A stretch of 64,000 nt of DNA from Trichormus sp. NMC-1 (GCF_001858025.1 NZ_LZQD01000006.1:8232-72231), one strand, 5' to 3'; numbered from the stretch's first letter, positions 1 through 11,060 are shown. Numbers and translations are program-made. Notes: generated from the sequence alone by a model not told the origin.

Positions 1-204
1 CAAAATTAGAAATTCAAAATCAAAATTAGAAATTAGAAAATTGATTGCTGGTGAGAATTTTGACCGCTGGCTGTAGTCAAGTTAAATGTTGGATAGTTGA
101 GCTACTTCAGGAGAATTGAGGTATGTCACATCAACTCTGCCCTGTGCAAAGTTTGAGAGATAAAACGATTAATTCAGACTGTTTATACTCATTTAAATTC
201 AAAC

Positions 205-240
205 TAAAAGAGCGAGTTATTTGTTTAACTCGCTCTTTTA
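205..240. terminator. long perfect hairpin, likely bidirectional terminator
   Basis: A 15-bp perfect stem (TAAAAGAGCGAGTTA and its complement) surrounds a 6-nt loop. The stem ends in A-run/T-run, so either transcript would form a GC hairpin followed by U residues. It lies downstream of the leftward aminotransferase gene, with repeats in between, and may serve it and an unseen gene to the left. Confidence 0.65.
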
Positions 241-249
241 ATGTTATGG

Positions 250-294
<45 letters not shown>

Positions 295-317
295 AAGGAA
301 GAAAAATAAAATATTCC

Positions 318-388
318 CAATGACCAATAACTAATGACTAATGACCAATGACCAATGACCAATCACCAATGACCAATCACCAATGACT
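318..388. repeat. degenerate heptamer repeat (TGACCAA / TGACTAA)
   Basis: Imperfect tandem copies of TGACCAA, TGACTAA and TCACCAA fill the space just downstream of the minus-strand aminotransferase stop. Related tracts occur at 32.04, 36.17 and 59.94 kb. Confidence 0.75.
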
Positions 389-393
389 ATTAA

Positions 394-1545
394 CTATTGT
401 GCAAAAACTCTCGCTGCTGCGGCTACACCTGCGCCAGAATTGAACTTTTCATGGCCAATTTCTAAGAGAACTACTTCCAGTGAGGCTATACAGCTGAGGA
501 TATCGCGATCGCTCACAAAACCCAAGTGACCAATTCGGAAAATCTTATTACTCAGATGGTCTTGACCACCAGCTAAAGCAATATCAAAGCGTTTTTTCAT
601 CAATGACCGAATTTTATCCGCTTCAATTCCTGGGGTTGCTACGGCTGTAATTGCTGGACTCGCACAATCATCTCCAGCAAACAATGGTAAATTTAAGGCT
701 TTCATTGCTGCACGGGTAGCATTTTTCTGCCGTTCATGACGAGTAAAGATTGATTCCAAACCTTCTTTTTTCATCATCCCCAAAGTGGTGTGTAGTGCCA
801 CCATTAAGTTAACTGGGGGAGTAAAAGGAGTTGTATTTTTAGCAGTAGCTTTGCGATATTTACCTAAATCTAAATAATATTTTGGCAATTTCGCAGTTTT
901 GTAAGCTTCCCAAGCTTTGGGACTGACAGAAACAAATCCTAAACCGGGAGGAATCATGTAGCCTTTTTGGGAACCAGAAGCGACTACATCTAAACCCCAA
1001 GCATCTACAGGTACATTGTAAGCACCTAAACTGGTGACAGCATCAACGATAATTAAGGCTTGACCATGTTCTTTAACGTGGCGGTTGATAGCTTCTAGAT
1101 CATTGATTACACCCGTTGAGGTTTCGCTGTGGGTGATAATTACAGCTTTGATTTCCTTGTTGGTGTCTGCTTGCAACTTTTGTGCAAACTTGTCTGGGTC
1201 TAAAGGTTGTCCCCATTCTGCGGTAACAGCTTCGACATTGAGACCAAAAGCTTGGCCTACTTCTACCCAACGTTCACCAAATTTACCATTAGAACCAACT
1301 AAAATGCGATCGCCGCTTGAGAGAAAATTAATTATCCCAGCTTCCACTGCACCAGTACCGCTAACATTCAGCATTAGTACATCACTTGCAGTTTGATGTA
1401 GCCATTTGAGGTTTTCTGTCACCTCACCCATCATGTTGCTGAATTCACTGGTACGATGACCAATAGGATGCTTGGCTAATGCCAGTAAAGCCGCTTCTGG
1501 AACCGGGGTGGGGCCAGGAATCATCAACATCAACTTATCGTCCAT
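394..1545 (-). CDS. class V aminotransferase (alanine/serine-glyoxylate aminotransferase type)
   Basis: A PLP-dependent class V aminotransferase, probably moving an amino group from alanine or serine to glyoxylate in photorespiratory metabolism. The N-terminus has the family signature MIPGPTPVP. The PLP lysine is in SGSQKGYMIPPG, preceded by the Asp of IIVDAVTSLG. I place the start at 1545 (MDDKLML); an in-frame ATG at 1566 would add seven residues that do not look like the family. About 384 residues is normal. Older cyanobacterial annotations call this family the soluble hydrogenase small subunit, although it is an aminotransferase. The exact substrate cannot be read from sequence. Confidence 0.9.
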   Translation of the reverse strand: MDDKLMLMIPGPTPVPEAALLALAKHPIGHRTSEFSNMMGEVTENLKWLHQTASDVLMLNVSGTGAVEAGIINFLSSGDRILVGSNGKFGERWVEVGQAFGLNVEAVTAEWGQPLDPDKFAQKLQADTNKEIKAVIITHSETSTGVINDLEAINRHVKEHGQALIIVDAVTSLGAYNVPVDAWGLDVVASGSQKGYMIPPGLGFVSVSPKAWEAYKTAKLPKYYLDLGKYRKATAKNTTPFTPPVNLMVALHTTLGMMKKEGLESIFTRHERQKNATRAAMKALNLPLFAGDDCASPAITAVATPGIEADKIRSLMKKRFDIALAGGQDHLSNKIFRIGHLGFVSDRDILSCIASLEVVLLEIGHEKFNSGAGVAAAARVFAQ

Positions 1546-1680
1546 TATCTCTATCCTAAAAGTCAAATAAAAGTCAAATTTGTGTGAGGATGGTTAAATC
1601 GGATGGCAAATTTTAGATATTCATCTACAAATTTCGTCATCAGTTTATAGTACCTGAGAGAGCGACATCTGCTGTAGGTA

Positions 1681-1965
1681 TCAATCAGGAGTAATAACTT
1701 TTCCCCCAAGATGATTAAGTGACCAACGATGATCAACCACGACAGCAGAAGCTTGACAAATTTCCTCCAGTCGCTTCTGTTGCGCCGCAGCTTTTCGCAT
1801 GGTAATAATTAGCTGACTGATCTGATGCCGTAAATCTGAGTTTTGACTTACTGCGCTCATGGTTTGCTTCTCTAAAACTTGAAGTATAAGTTCATAGTGG
1901 ATAGGTGCAGGTAGAGGAAGTTGCTCCATGAAGTTAGTTTGAGAGTGCTTTCTTTGAGATTTCAT
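1681..1965 (-). CDS. small uncharacterised protein (94 aa)
   Basis: I do not recognise this family. The protein is short and mainly helical. A middle segment rich in Gln, Lys and Arg (LIITMRKAAAQQKRLEEIC) could form a coiled coil, and no membrane segment or signal peptide is visible. The start could also be the Met at residue 13. It stands alone between the aminotransferase and trpC. An unbroken frame with ordinary codon use suggests a real gene. Confidence 0.5.
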   Translation of the reverse strand: MKSQRKHSQTNFMEQLPLPAPIHYELILQVLEKQTMSAVSQNSDLRHQISQLIITMRKAAAQQKRLEEICQASAVVVDHRWSLNHLGGKVITPD

Positions 1966-2061
1966 CTTACTCAGAGTGTATCTCTTTCCACTAAATTGTT
2001 ACATAGGAAACAAAGTTTGGGCATTGGGCATTGGTCATTGGGAGATTATGTATTTTTCTTC

Positions 2062-2106
2062 TGTTCCCTGTTCCCTGTTCCCTGTTCCCTGTTCCCTGTT
2101 CCCTGT
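2062..2106. repeat. heptamer tandem repeat (TGTTCCC)n
   Basis: About six head-to-tail copies of TGTTCCC abut the 3' end of trpC (stop at 2112). STRR-type repeat. Confidence 0.85.
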
Positions 2107-2111
2107 TGCTG

Positions 2112-2996
2112 TTATTTACCAAAAAGATTAGTAATTGCCAATTTCGGATCTGGTTGTTTTACTAAAGACTCACCAATCAGCACTGCTGAAGCACCTGCTG
2201 TTTCCACTACACTTAAATCTTCTGAGTTATGAAGTCCTGACTCGCTGACTACAAGAATATTTTTTTCCTGCAATTGGCTACCTCTTTCTTTCAGTAGTTG
2301 ACAGGTAGTTTGTAAGTCAACAGAAAAATCTTCTAGATTGCGATTATTTATACCAACTAAGGAAACACCATCTAAGGCTAAAACTCGATCAAGTTCTTCT
2401 AGACTATGGACTTCTATCAAAGCTGCCATTTTTAGCTTGTTAGCAATTTTGACAAAGTATTGTAAATCTTGATCACTAAGAATTGCAGCTATTAATAAAA
2501 TCGCATCTGCGCCATTAATTCGCGCCAAATACATTTGATAAGGATAAATGATAAATTCCTTACATAGTAATGGTAAATATACGGCAGCACGAACCAAAGA
2601 TAAGTTTTCAAAACTACCTTGAAAAAACTTGGTATCTGTGAGTACAGAAAGACAACTAGCACCACCGGCTTGATAAGATTGTGCGATCGCTACTGGGTCA
2701 AAATCTGCACATAAAACTCCTTTACTAGGAGAAGCTTTTTTAACTTCAGCAATCAGTGCGGGTTTGGTTTTACCTTGACGGAGTGCGGCGATAAAATCAC
2801 GACTTGGGGGTGCAGAGACTAGCTTTTTCTGCAATTCTGCCAAAGGCAGCTTTTCCCGCATTTTCTCAACTTCTATCTCTTTTTGCCAGACAATTTCTTC
2901 TAAAATATTATTTGGTTCTGAATCTGGTAGAGCTATCCTATAGCCCAAAATAGAAACATCAATGGCTTGACTAGGTGAACGACGACGAATTTGCAT
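2112..2996 (-). CDS. trpC: indole-3-glycerol phosphate synthase
   Basis: Catalyses ring closure of CdRP to indole-3-glycerol phosphate in tryptophan synthesis. It is a single TIM-barrel domain after an N-terminal extension of about 30 residues. Family landmarks are [26 protein letters not shown] (catalytic Lys and the phosphate-proximal SPS), [29 protein letters not shown] and VSESGL. At 294 residues it matches the longer cyanobacterial form. No other trp genes are adjacent, as is usual in cyanobacteria, where the pathway is scattered. Confidence 0.95.
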   Translation of the reverse strand: MQIRRRSPSQAIDVSILGYRIALPDSEPNNILEEIVWQKEIEVEKMREKLPLAELQKKLVSAPPSRDFIAALRQGKTKPALIAEVKKASPSKGVLCADFDPVAIAQSYQAGGASCLSVLTDTKFFQGSFENLSLVRAAVYLPLLCKEFIIYPYQMYLARINGADAILLIAAILSDQDLQYFVKIANKLKMAALIEVHSLEELDRVLALDGVSLVGINNRNLEDFSVDLQTTCQLLKERGSQLQEKNILVVSESGLHNSEDLSVVETAGASAVLIGESLVKQPDPKLAITNLFGK

Positions 2997-3031
2997 TTTT
3001 TAACAGGGAACAGGAAACGGTGGGAACTGGG

Positions 3032-3136
3032 AAGTAGGGGAAGTAGGGGAAGCAGGGGAAGCAGGGGAAGCAGCGGAGGGAGGAGAAATATTTATCTTTC
3101 TGTCACCTGTCACCTGTCACCTGTCACCTGTTCCCT
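3032..3136. repeat. two tandem repeat tracts, GGAAGYAGGG-type and TGTCACC-type
   Basis: Between trpC and lpdA lie about five copies of a 10-mer (gaagtagggg/gaagcagggg), followed by about four copies of TGTCACC. No gene is seen in this spacer. Confidence 0.8.
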
Positions 3137-3147
3137 GTCACCTTCTT

Positions 3148-4578
3148 CTAACTTGCGATCGCTCTTTTATAAGCTTCATCCAGCACTTCTGATAGTGTAG
3201 GATGGGCGTGAACCAAATGAGCCAGGTTCTGCACAGATTGACGGTTAGCTACCGCTGCGGAGGCTTCGTGAATCAAATCTGAAGCGTGTAATCCGAAAAT
3301 ATGCACACCTAAAACTTCACCAGTATCTTTACGGTAAATCACTTTAGCGATACCATCAGCTTCTTTTTCTGCCAAAGCCTTAGAATTACCTTTGAAATAA
3401 CTCTTACTAGTAGCAATTTCAAAGCCTTCAGCTAAACCCAATTCTTGGGCTGCTGTTTCCGTTAAACCCACATAACTAACTTCGGGATGAGTAAAAGCGG
3501 CTGCGGGAATGCTGCGATAGTCTACTTTTTTGCCTTTACCCAGGATATTGTCTACAGCCACAATACCTTGACCAGAAGCCGCGTGTGCCAGCATCATTTT
3601 CCCATTTGCGTCGCCAATAGCCCAGAGGTGGGGGACAACTTCACCACCTGAGAGTACCGCCATACTGTCATTAACGGGGATAAAATTCCGTTTATCCAGT
3701 TCCACACCCACAGAATCTAAACCAAGATTTTGGGTTGCGGGAATGCGTCCTGTCGCTACTAAACAAGCATCAACTTCTAAAACCTCTAGATCTTCTTTAG
3801 TTTGGAAATCTGCCAATTCAATCACCACGGGAGAACCGGGAATTATTCTTTTGGCGTATATTCCCACTTTGGTTTCAATATCGCGGGGAGCGATTAAAAC
3901 CCGTTCTGCCAGTTTAGCAATATCGCGGTCAAATCCTGGCATTAACACATCTAGGGCTTCAATCATCGTGACTTCACAGCCCAAAGCGGTGTAAATATCA
4001 GAAAATTCCAAACCGATATAACCACTACCAATAATCGCTATCCATTGGGGTAAGGATTCTAATTTTACTCCTTGGTCACTGGTAAAGACAGTTTTACCGT
4101 CTACTTCAATTCCGGGAGGAACAAAAGGAACAGAACCGGGACAAAGAATGATATCTTGGGCTGTGATGGTTTTTTCACCTTTGTCTGTAGTCACGGAGAC
4201 TTTTTGAGTCCCAGCGACTTTTCCCCAACCGCGAATGATATCGACTCCCAAACGTTTGAGGCTGTTGGTTAAGTCTCCTTGAATTTTAGAAACAAGATTA
4301 TCGGCATGATTAGCGATCGCTTGCCGATCAAATTCTACATTACCAACTTGAATTCCCAAAGATTTCAGGTGGTGAGCGTTGCGTAACTCCCGCACCCTTC
4401 CCGAAGCCGCCAACAGCGCCTTAGAGGGAATACAGCCCCGGTTGACACAAGTTCCCCCCATGTCTGCTGCTTCGATAATCGCTGTTTTCAGACCATAGTT
4501 AGCGGCGTGTAGGGCTGCGCCATGTCCACCTACACCCGCGCCGATAATCACTAAATCGTAATCAAATTCAGAACTCAC
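3148..4578 (-). CDS. lpdA: dihydrolipoyl dehydrogenase (E3)
   Basis: FAD/NAD disulfide oxidoreductase that reoxidises lipoamide in the pyruvate dehydrogenase complex and the glycine cleavage system. The N-terminal FAD fold begins with [16 protein letters not shown]. The redox disulfide is in [13 protein letters not shown]. The NAD fold has [15 protein letters not shown], and the second FAD segment is LWAIGDANG. The C-terminal dimer domain ends with the His-Glu region [13 protein letters not shown]. Length 476 is typical. Monocistronic, followed by repeat DNA. Confidence 0.97.
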   Translation of the reverse strand: MSSEFDYDLVIIGAGVGGHGAALHAANYGLKTAIIEAADMGGTCVNRGCIPSKALLAASGRVRELRNAHHLKSLGIQVGNVEFDRQAIANHADNLVSKIQGDLTNSLKRLGVDIIRGWGKVAGTQKVSVTTDKGEKTITAQDIILCPGSVPFVPPGIEVDGKTVFTSDQGVKLESLPQWIAIIGSGYIGLEFSDIYTALGCEVTMIEALDVLMPGFDRDIAKLAERVLIAPRDIETKVGIYAKRIIPGSPVVIELADFQTKEDLEVLEVDACLVATGRIPATQNLGLDSVGVELDKRNFIPVNDSMAVLSGGEVVPHLWAIGDANGKMMLAHAASGQGIVAVDNILGKGKKVDYRSIPAAAFTHPEVSYVGLTETAAQELGLAEGFEIATSKSYFKGNSKALAEKEADGIAKVIYRKDTGEVLGVHIFGLHASDLIHEASAAVANRQSVQNLAHLVHAHPTLSEVLDEAYKRAIAS

Positions 4579-5160
4579 GTTAGTCTCCCCGTTTTTTTAG
4601 CCTACTTGTTTTATAACTGTATATCCCCTCTGTTCAAACATTTCAGCCGGTGCGTTAGTGTTCAGAATGGGGATGACTGGGTAAAATTATAGTTATATTT
4701 GGATAATGGGTTTTTAATGACACTGTGCAATTTTAGCGGATTTTCCGATAATTTTGAGTTTCGGTATAGATGATGTGTTGAGTATTTGCTGTATACTGCC
4801 TAGACTTAGCTTATATGTATCAATATTCAATATATTTTTGTTTTGAAAAGGCCACAATACGACTTACAGCAGATTTCAGGTAAATGAAATACAAAATTTC
4901 AGAAAAAAAGCCATATAACAAAAGACTTTCAACCCTGTTAAGAGTTCCCTGCTGCATATCACAATGAAGTTAAAAATGCTCTCAAAGGATGTTTGAAAAG
5001 TTTTGAGGAGTCGAATTTCATGGCAGTTGCCTCACCATAATACGGATCATATTTTGTTTTGGGCAATAACTCATAATCTCTAACCACATAACTTCTAAGT
5101 AGGGGAGTGTCAATTCGGTTATTATTGTCCTGAAGGCAGATGACAGAGATGACAAAATTG
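4579..5160. other. AT-rich intergenic region
   Basis: About 580 bp between the divergent lpdA and the giant kinase gene. A 69-codon minus-strand frame (4959-5168) overlaps the kinase start and is probably spurious. I see no repeat array and no clear promoter or RNA gene. Confidence 0.5.
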
Positions 5161-8100
5161 ATGATCACACTTCCAGGCTATCGGGTAAACGAAAAAATCT
5201 ATGATGGCTCCAGAACCCTAGTTTATCGGGGAATTAAAGAATCAGACCAAAAATCTATTGTCATCAAACTGCACAAAAGCGAGTATCCCACTTTTGCCGA
5301 ACTTGTGCAGTTCCGCAATCAATACATCATTGCCAAAAACCTCAACCTACCTGGGATTATCTCCCCCATTAGCTTAGAAAACTACCGCAATGGTTTTGCA
5401 CTAGTAATGGAGGACTTTGGCGATATCTCCCTCAAAGAATACAACAACTCCAAAAACCTCAGCTTAGAAGAATTTCTGAATATAGCCATTGCCATTGCCG
5501 AAACTTTAGAAAGACTTTATCATCACCATATCATTCATAAAGATATCAAGCCGCACAATATTTTAATTAATCCCCAAACTAAACAAGTAAAACTAATAGA
5601 CTTCAGTATCTCCTCTCTTTTACTCAGAGAAAATCAGGAAATTCAAAATCCTAACGTGCTAGAAGGAACCTTAGCTTATATGTCCCCAGAACAAACGGGA
5701 CGAATGAACCGAGGTATTGATTATCGCACCGATTTCTATTCCCTAGGAGTGACATTTTACGAACTGCTAACCAACAGACTTCCCTTCCAATCAAATGACC
5801 CAATGGAGTTAGTTTACTGCCATATTGCTCAAAAACCTATTCCCCCCATTGAGGTTAATCCAGCCATTCCCCAGATAGTTAACGACATCATCATTAAATT
5901 GATGGCGAAAACCCCGGAAGAAAGGTATCAAAGTGCATTTGGACTCCGGTACGACTTAGAAAACTGTTTACAAAAATGGCAAACTAACAGCGAAATTACC
6001 CCATTTATTTTAGGACAAAGAGATATTTCCGACAGATTTTTTATTCCCGAAAAACTCTACGGTAGGGAAACAGAAGTTTTCACCTTGTTAGCAGCATTTG
6101 ATCGCATCAGTCAGGGAACCATCGAAATGATGCTGGTGGCAGGATTTTCGGGAATTGGAAAAACAGCCATAGTAAATGAAGTTCACAAACCAATTGTCCG
6201 CCAACATGGTTACTTTATTGACGGTAAATTTGACCAGTTTAAGCGCAATATTCCTTTCTCTGCCTTAGTGCAAGCATTCCAGCATTTAATGCGGCAGTTA
6301 CTCACAGAAAGAGTCGGATCTCTAGCCTCATGGAAGACCAAAATATTGTCAGCATTAGGAGAAAACGGACAGGTAATTATTGATGTTATTCCCGAACTAG
6401 AAAGAATTATCGGCAAACAACCAAAAGTTCCAGAAATTCCCCCCACCGCTGCCCAAAATCGGTTCAATATATTATTTGAAAAATTTATTCAAGTATTTGC
6501 CAGTAAAGAACATCCCCTAGTTATTTTCTTAGATGACTTACAATGGGCTGATTCTGCCTCATTAAAATTAATTCAGCTATTAATGACAGAGGGAGAACTC
6601 AGTTGTTTATTAATAATAGGAGCCTATCGTGACAATGAAGTTCATCTAACTCATCCCCTCATATTAACATTAGATGAAATCCAGAAAAATCAAGCCATAA
6701 TTAATCAAATCACCTTAGCACCATTAAATGTGCATGACCTCAACCACTTGATTGCTGATACTTTAAATTGTCCTTCAGCAATAGCCTTGCCTTTAACTGA
6801 ATTGGTGCATCTAAAAACCCAAGGCAACCCATTTTTTGCTAATCAATTTCTTAAATCTCTACATCAAGACGGCATAATTTCTTTTGATTTTAATTCCCGA
6901 TTCTGGCAGTGTGATATTACACAAGTTAAGTCCTTAGCAGCCAGCAATGATGTAGTTGAATTTATGGCTAACCAATTGCAAAAATTACCAGATAAGACTC
7001 AAGAAGTATTAAAACTGGCTGCTTGTATTGGCAATGAATTTGACTTGGATACTCTAGCGATTGTTTATGAAAAATCTCAGGCAGAAACAGCAGCAGATTT
7101 GTGGTTGGGGTTACAAGAAGGTTTAATTTTACCTCAAAGTGAAACTTATAAATTATTTCAAGAAGATCCATCATTCAGTAATCAAAACCCAATCATAAAT
7201 AACCGAGAACAAATCATAATTTATTACAAATTTTTGCATGATCGAGTGCAGCAAGCAGCTTATTTCCTAATTCCAGAAAGCCAAAAACAGTCTACACACC
7301 TAAAAATTGGACAACTGCTTTTGAGAAATATTTCTCTAGAAGCACGAGAAGAAAAGATTTTTGAAATTGTCAATCAGTTGAATATTGGCATAAATCTTCT
7401 TGATCATCAAGCTGAACGAGATGAACTAGCTCAATTAAATTTAATTGCTGGAACTAAAGCCTTAGCTGCTACTGCTTATACGGCTGCTACCAAATACTTA
7501 AATGTAGGAATAGAGCTTTTAGCAGCAGACAGTTGGGATAATCAGTATAACCTAACATTAGCATTATATGAAAAAGCCGCAGAAGCAGCTTATCTCGGCA
7601 CTGATTTTGAGCAGATAGAAAAATTATCTGAGGTAGTGATACAGCAAGCCCAATCACTTCTAGATAAAATAAAAATTTATGAAATTAAAATTCAAGCTTA
7701 TACAGTACAAAACCAACTGTTAAAAGCAGTGCAGACAGCTTTATCGGTGGTGAAATTATTAGGAGTTAACTTTCCAGAAAAACCCAGTAATTTAAATATT
7801 TTGCTGGGAATGTTGGGAACAAAGTTAACTTTGGCTAGGAAAAAACCAGCCGATTTAATTAACTTGCCGCTAATGAGCAAGCCATTGAAGTTAGCAGCAA
7901 TGCAAGTTCTATTAAGCGTCCAATCTGCTGTTTATTTAAGCACTCCTCAATTATATCCGTTGATTATATTTAAATTACTCAAACTATCAGTTAAATACGG
8001 TAATACTTCTGGTTCTGTAGTTGTTTACGCTACTTACGGATTGATACTTTGTGGCATTGTCGGAGATATTGACACTGGCTATCAATTTGGACAACTAGCT

Positions 8101-10932
8101 TTAAGTTTGTTAGAAAGTTTAAATGCTAAAGAAGCCAAAACCCAAACCTTATTTCATGTTTATAACTTTATCTTTCATTGGAAAGATCACGCCAAAGAAG
8201 GAGTAAAACCTTTATTAGATGCTTATTTTAGTGGACTGGAAACTGGAGATTTAGAATTTGCTGCTTATTCTGCTCATCAATACTGCTTTCGTTTATACGC
8301 CATTGGTAAAGAATTAGGCGAAGTTGCTAAAGAAATGCAGACTTACAATGATGCTATAGATAAACTCAAACAAAAAACTGCCCTTAATTACAATCAAATT
8401 TATCATCAAGCTGTTTTAAATTTAATTGAAACCCCAGAAAATCCCTGTATTTTAAGCGGCAAAGTGTATGACGAACAGATAATGTTGCCAGTTCATCTGT
8501 CCGCAAATGACCAAACTGCTACTTATAATTTATATTTTAATAAACTTATCCTCTGCTATTTGTTTGCTGATTATATACAAGCAATTGAAAACGCAGAAAA
8601 AGCCGCAAAGAATTTAGAATCAGTCGTAGGTTCGCCATTTGTTCCTCTATTTTATTTTTACGATTCTTTGTCTCGACTAGCAATCTATCCAGACACTTCA
8701 AAATCAAAACGAAAACAACTTCTCGCTCAAGTGCAAGCTAACCAGAAAAAAATGCATAAATGGGCAAAACTGGCTCCAATGAATTATATGCATAAATTTT
8801 ATCTAGTAGAAGCAGAGCAATATCGAATTTTTGGTCAAAATGTCAAAGCGATGGAATTTTACGAACGTGCTATTGCTGAATCTCGAAAATATGAGTATCT
8901 CAACGAAGAAGCCTTAGCTCAGGAATTAGCAGCCAAATTTTATCTTGCTTGGGGCTACCAACCAATTGCTCAAACTTATTTAATTAATGCTTACTACGCT
9001 TATGCTCGTTGGGGGGCAAAAGCCAAATTGAAGGATTTAGAAAAACGTTATCCTCAATTACTCATCCCCATATTTAACCGACACACTAACATAAATACTA
9101 GCGATACTCTCGCTCAGATGACAAAAGGAACTATTTGTTCTACTAGCACAAGTAATTCAGCAGTTTTAGACTTAGCGACAGTAATTGAAGTTTCTCAAGC
9201 TCTGTCTGGAGAAATCATTTTAGAGCAATTACTTTCAACTTTGATGCAAGCAGCCATTAAAAATGCCGGAGCGCAAAAATGTGCTTTTATCTTACAAAAA
9301 GCAGGTAATTTGGTAATAGAAGCCACTGGATTTAGTGAAACTACCAACTTAGAAATATTATGCGTAACCTCTTTATTAAAGTCAATTCCAGTTGAATCTA
9401 GTTCAGAAATTCCAGTTAGTTTAATCAATTATGTCTCGCGCACATCAGAAACCCTCGTATTCGATGATGCGACTACCCAAAAAATTTTTGCTGCTGATCC
9501 CTATATCATCCAACATCAACCCAAATCAGTATTATGTTCTCCTATTATCAATCAAGGGAAATTAGTTGGCATTCTGTATTTAGAAAATAATTTAACCACA
9601 GGTGCATTTACTGCTGATAGGTTGGAAGTATTAAAAATTTTATTTTCTCAAGCGGCTATCTCAATTGAAAATGCCAAACTTTATTCAGAAGTCAAAGAAA
9701 GTGAGAGACGGTTAGCTCAATTCCTAGAAGCCGTGTCAGTAGGTGTATTTGTGGTAGATGGAAATGGTAAACCTTACTACGCCAATCGTACCGCACAGCA
9801 AATTCTTGGTCAAGAAATAGCTACCCATACTTATAATGAACAACATAATGAACAACTGGCAGGACTTTATCAAGTTTATCTAGGAAGAAACCTGAGAGAA
9901 CGGGATGCTTTAATGCAGGCATTAAAAGGGGAAACGACGACTGTTGATGATATGGAAATCTGCCAAGTAGACAAAGTTATTCCCATAGAAGTTTGGGGAA
10001 CACCAATATTTGATGAGCAAGGCAATATTGCTTATGCTATTATCGCTTTTCAAGATATTACAGAACGCAAAAAATCCCAAGCAGAACAAGAAAGATTCAC
10101 TAATGAACTTTTTCAACTTAACCAAGCTTTTTCCCGCTTTGTGCCACGTCAATTTCTACAATTGTTGGAAAAAGAAAGCATTGTTGATGTCCAATTAGGC
10201 GACAATGTACAGCAAGAAATGTCAGTATTATTTTCTGATATTCGCGACTTCACAAGTATATCAGAAACTATGAACCCGGAAGATAATTTTAAATTTATTA
10301 ACTCCTATCTAAGTCGCATGGAACCTGCCATTATCGAGAATCAAGGTTTTATTGATAAATACATTGGTGATGGAATTATGGCATTGTTTAGTCGCAGTGC
10401 TGATGATGCGGTAAAAGCAGCTATTGATATGTTGTCAAGGGTAGTTGAATATAATCAAAATCGACAAAGTGTGGGGTATCCGGCCATTAAAATTGGGATT
10501 GGCATCAATACAGGTTCTTTGATGTTAGGTACGGTCGGTGGACAAAACCGCATGGATGGGACCGTGATTAGTGATGCTGTTAATTTAGCTTCCCGTATTG
10601 AAGGATTGACTAAAAATTATGGGGTGTCACTGTTAATTAGTCACCATACTTTTTCCCGGTTGGAAAATGCTAACCAATATCATATTCGTCTGATTGACAA
10701 AGTGAAAGTTAAAGGTAAATCAGAAATGGTGTCAATTTTTGAAGTCTTTGATGCTGACTCACCGGAATTGCGAGAGGGTAAGTTAATGACTCGCTTAATC
10801 TTTGAAGAAGCTTTATTGCTCTACAATAATCGTTATTTTAGGGAAGCAGCAGAACTGTTTAAAGATTGTTTGCGCTGTAACCCAGGAGATCGAGTTTCTC
10901 AAATTTATGTAGAACGCTGTCAGCAATCGTAA
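5161..10932 (+). CDS. multidomain Ser/Thr kinase - AAA ATPase - GAF - PAS - class III nucleotide cyclase
   Basis: A giant signalling protein of about 1,923 residues. Domains in order: Hanks-type kinase (about 5-270, catalytic HKDIKPHN near 125 and DFS in place of DFG); STAND/AAA-type ATPase (Walker A GFSGIGKTA near 328, Walker B LVIFLDDLQWAD near 453); a long helical TPR-like middle (about 650-1300); GAF (about 1350-1490); PAS (about 1515-1635); class III cyclase (about 1685-1865). The cyclase keeps both metal-binding Asp motifs (FSDIRDFT, IGDGIMALF) and the SDAVNLASR segment expected of adenylate cyclases. I prefer the ATG at 5161 because the kinase fold starts at LPGYRV; the ATG at 5140 adds seven residues. 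Related kinase-ATPase-GAF proteins usually end in a histidine kinase, so the cyclase output is notable. Ligand and targets are unknown. Confidence 0.9.
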   Translation: MITLPGYRVNEKIYDGSRTLVYRGIKESDQKSIVIKLHKSEYPTFAELVQFRNQYIIAKNLNLPGIISPISLENYRNGFALVMEDFGDISLKEYNNSKNLSLEEFLNIAIAIAETLERLYHHHIIHKDIKPHNILINPQTKQVKLIDFSISSLLLRENQEIQNPNVLEGTLAYMSPEQTGRMNRGIDYRTDFYSLGVTFYELLTNRLPFQSNDPMELVYCHIAQKPIPPIEVNPAIPQIVNDIIIKLMAKTPEERYQSAFGLRYDLENCLQKWQTNSEITPFILGQRDISDRFFIPEKLYGRETEVFTLLAAFDRISQGTIEMMLVAGFSGIGKTAIVNEVHKPIVRQHGYFIDGKFDQFKRNIPFSALVQAFQHLMRQLLTERVGSLASWKTKILSALGENGQVIIDVIPELERIIGKQPKVPEIPPTAAQNRFNILFEKFIQVFASKEHPLVIFLDDLQWADSASLKLIQLLMTEGELSCLLIIGAYRDNEVHLTHPLILTLDEIQKNQAIINQITLAPLNVHDLNHLIADTLNCPSAIALPLTELVHLKTQGNPFFANQFLKSLHQDGIISFDFNSRFWQCDITQVKSLAASNDVVEFMANQLQKLPDKTQEVLKLAACIGNEFDLDTLAIVYEKSQAETAADLWLGLQEGLILPQSETYKLFQEDPSFSNQNPIINNREQIIIYYKFLHDRVQQAAYFLIPESQKQSTHLKIGQLLLRNISLEAREEKIFEIVNQLNIGINLLDHQAERDELAQLNLIAGTKALAATAYTAATKYLNVGIELLAADSWDNQYNLTLALYEKAAEAAYLGTDFEQIEKLSEVVIQQAQSLLDKIKIYEIKIQAYTVQNQLLKAVQTALSVVKLLGVNFPEKPSNLNILLGMLGTKLTLARKKPADLINLPLMSKPLKLAAMQVLLSVQSAVYLSTPQLYPLIIFKLLKLSVKYGNTSGSVVVYATYGLILCGIVGDIDTGYQFGQLALSLLESLNAKEAKTQTLFHVYNFIFHWKDHAKEGVKPLLDAYFSGLETGDLEFAAYSAHQYCFRLYAIGKELGEVAKEMQTYNDAIDKLKQKTALNYNQIYHQAVLNLIETPENPCILSGKVYDEQIMLPVHLSANDQTATYNLYFNKLILCYLFADYIQAIENAEKAAKNLESVVGSPFVPLFYFYDSLSRLAIYPDTSKSKRKQLLAQVQANQKKMHKWAKLAPMNYMHKFYLVEAEQYRIFGQNVKAMEFYERAIAESRKYEYLNEEALAQELAAKFYLAWGYQPIAQTYLINAYYAYARWGAKAKLKDLEKRYPQLLIPIFNRHTNINTSDTLAQMTKGTICSTSTSNSAVLDLATVIEVSQALSGEIILEQLLSTLMQAAIKNAGAQKCAFILQKAGNLVIEATGFSETTNLEILCVTSLLKSIPVESSSEIPVSLINYVSRTSETLVFDDATTQKIFAADPYIIQHQPKSVLCSPIINQGKLVGILYLENNLTTGAFTADRLEVLKILFSQAAISIENAKLYSEVKESERRLAQFLEAVSVGVFVVDGNGKPYYANRTAQQILGQEIATHTYNEQHNEQLAGLYQVYLGRNLRERDALMQALKGETTTVDDMEICQVDKVIPIEVWGTPIFDEQGNIAYAIIAFQDITERKKSQAEQERFTNELFQLNQAFSRFVPRQFLQLLEKESIVDVQLGDNVQQEMSVLFSDIRDFTSISETMNPEDNFKFINSYLSRMEPAIIENQGFIDKYIGDGIMALFSRSADDAVKAAIDMLSRVVEYNQNRQSVGYPAIKIGIGINTGSLMLGTVGGQNRMDGTVISDAVNLASRIEGLTKNYGVSLLISHHTFSRLENANQYHIRLIDKVKVKGKSEMVSIFEVFDADSPELREGKLMTRLIFEEALLLYNNRYFREAAELFKDCLRCNPGDRVSQIYVERCQQS

Positions 10933-10992
10933 TTTGGAAATTAGCTTAAATTATAGGGTTTTCCAGCAAAAGTACGGTCAAGCTAAATTCTA

Positions 10993-11021
10993 TTGCTGGT
11001 TATTGCGCTTTGGTGTACAAT
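10993..11021 (+). promoter_or_regulatory. putative sigma70-type promoter of the RiPP precursor
   Basis: TTGCTG at 10993-10998 and TACAAT at 11016-11021 are separated by exactly 17 bp, about 40 bp before the precursor ATG at 11061. An AAGGA ribosome-binding site lies at 11053-11057. Predicted from sequence only. Confidence 0.5.
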
Positions 11022-11060
11022 CTAACAAAGTATTCAATTAAACACAGTCAACAAGGAAAC

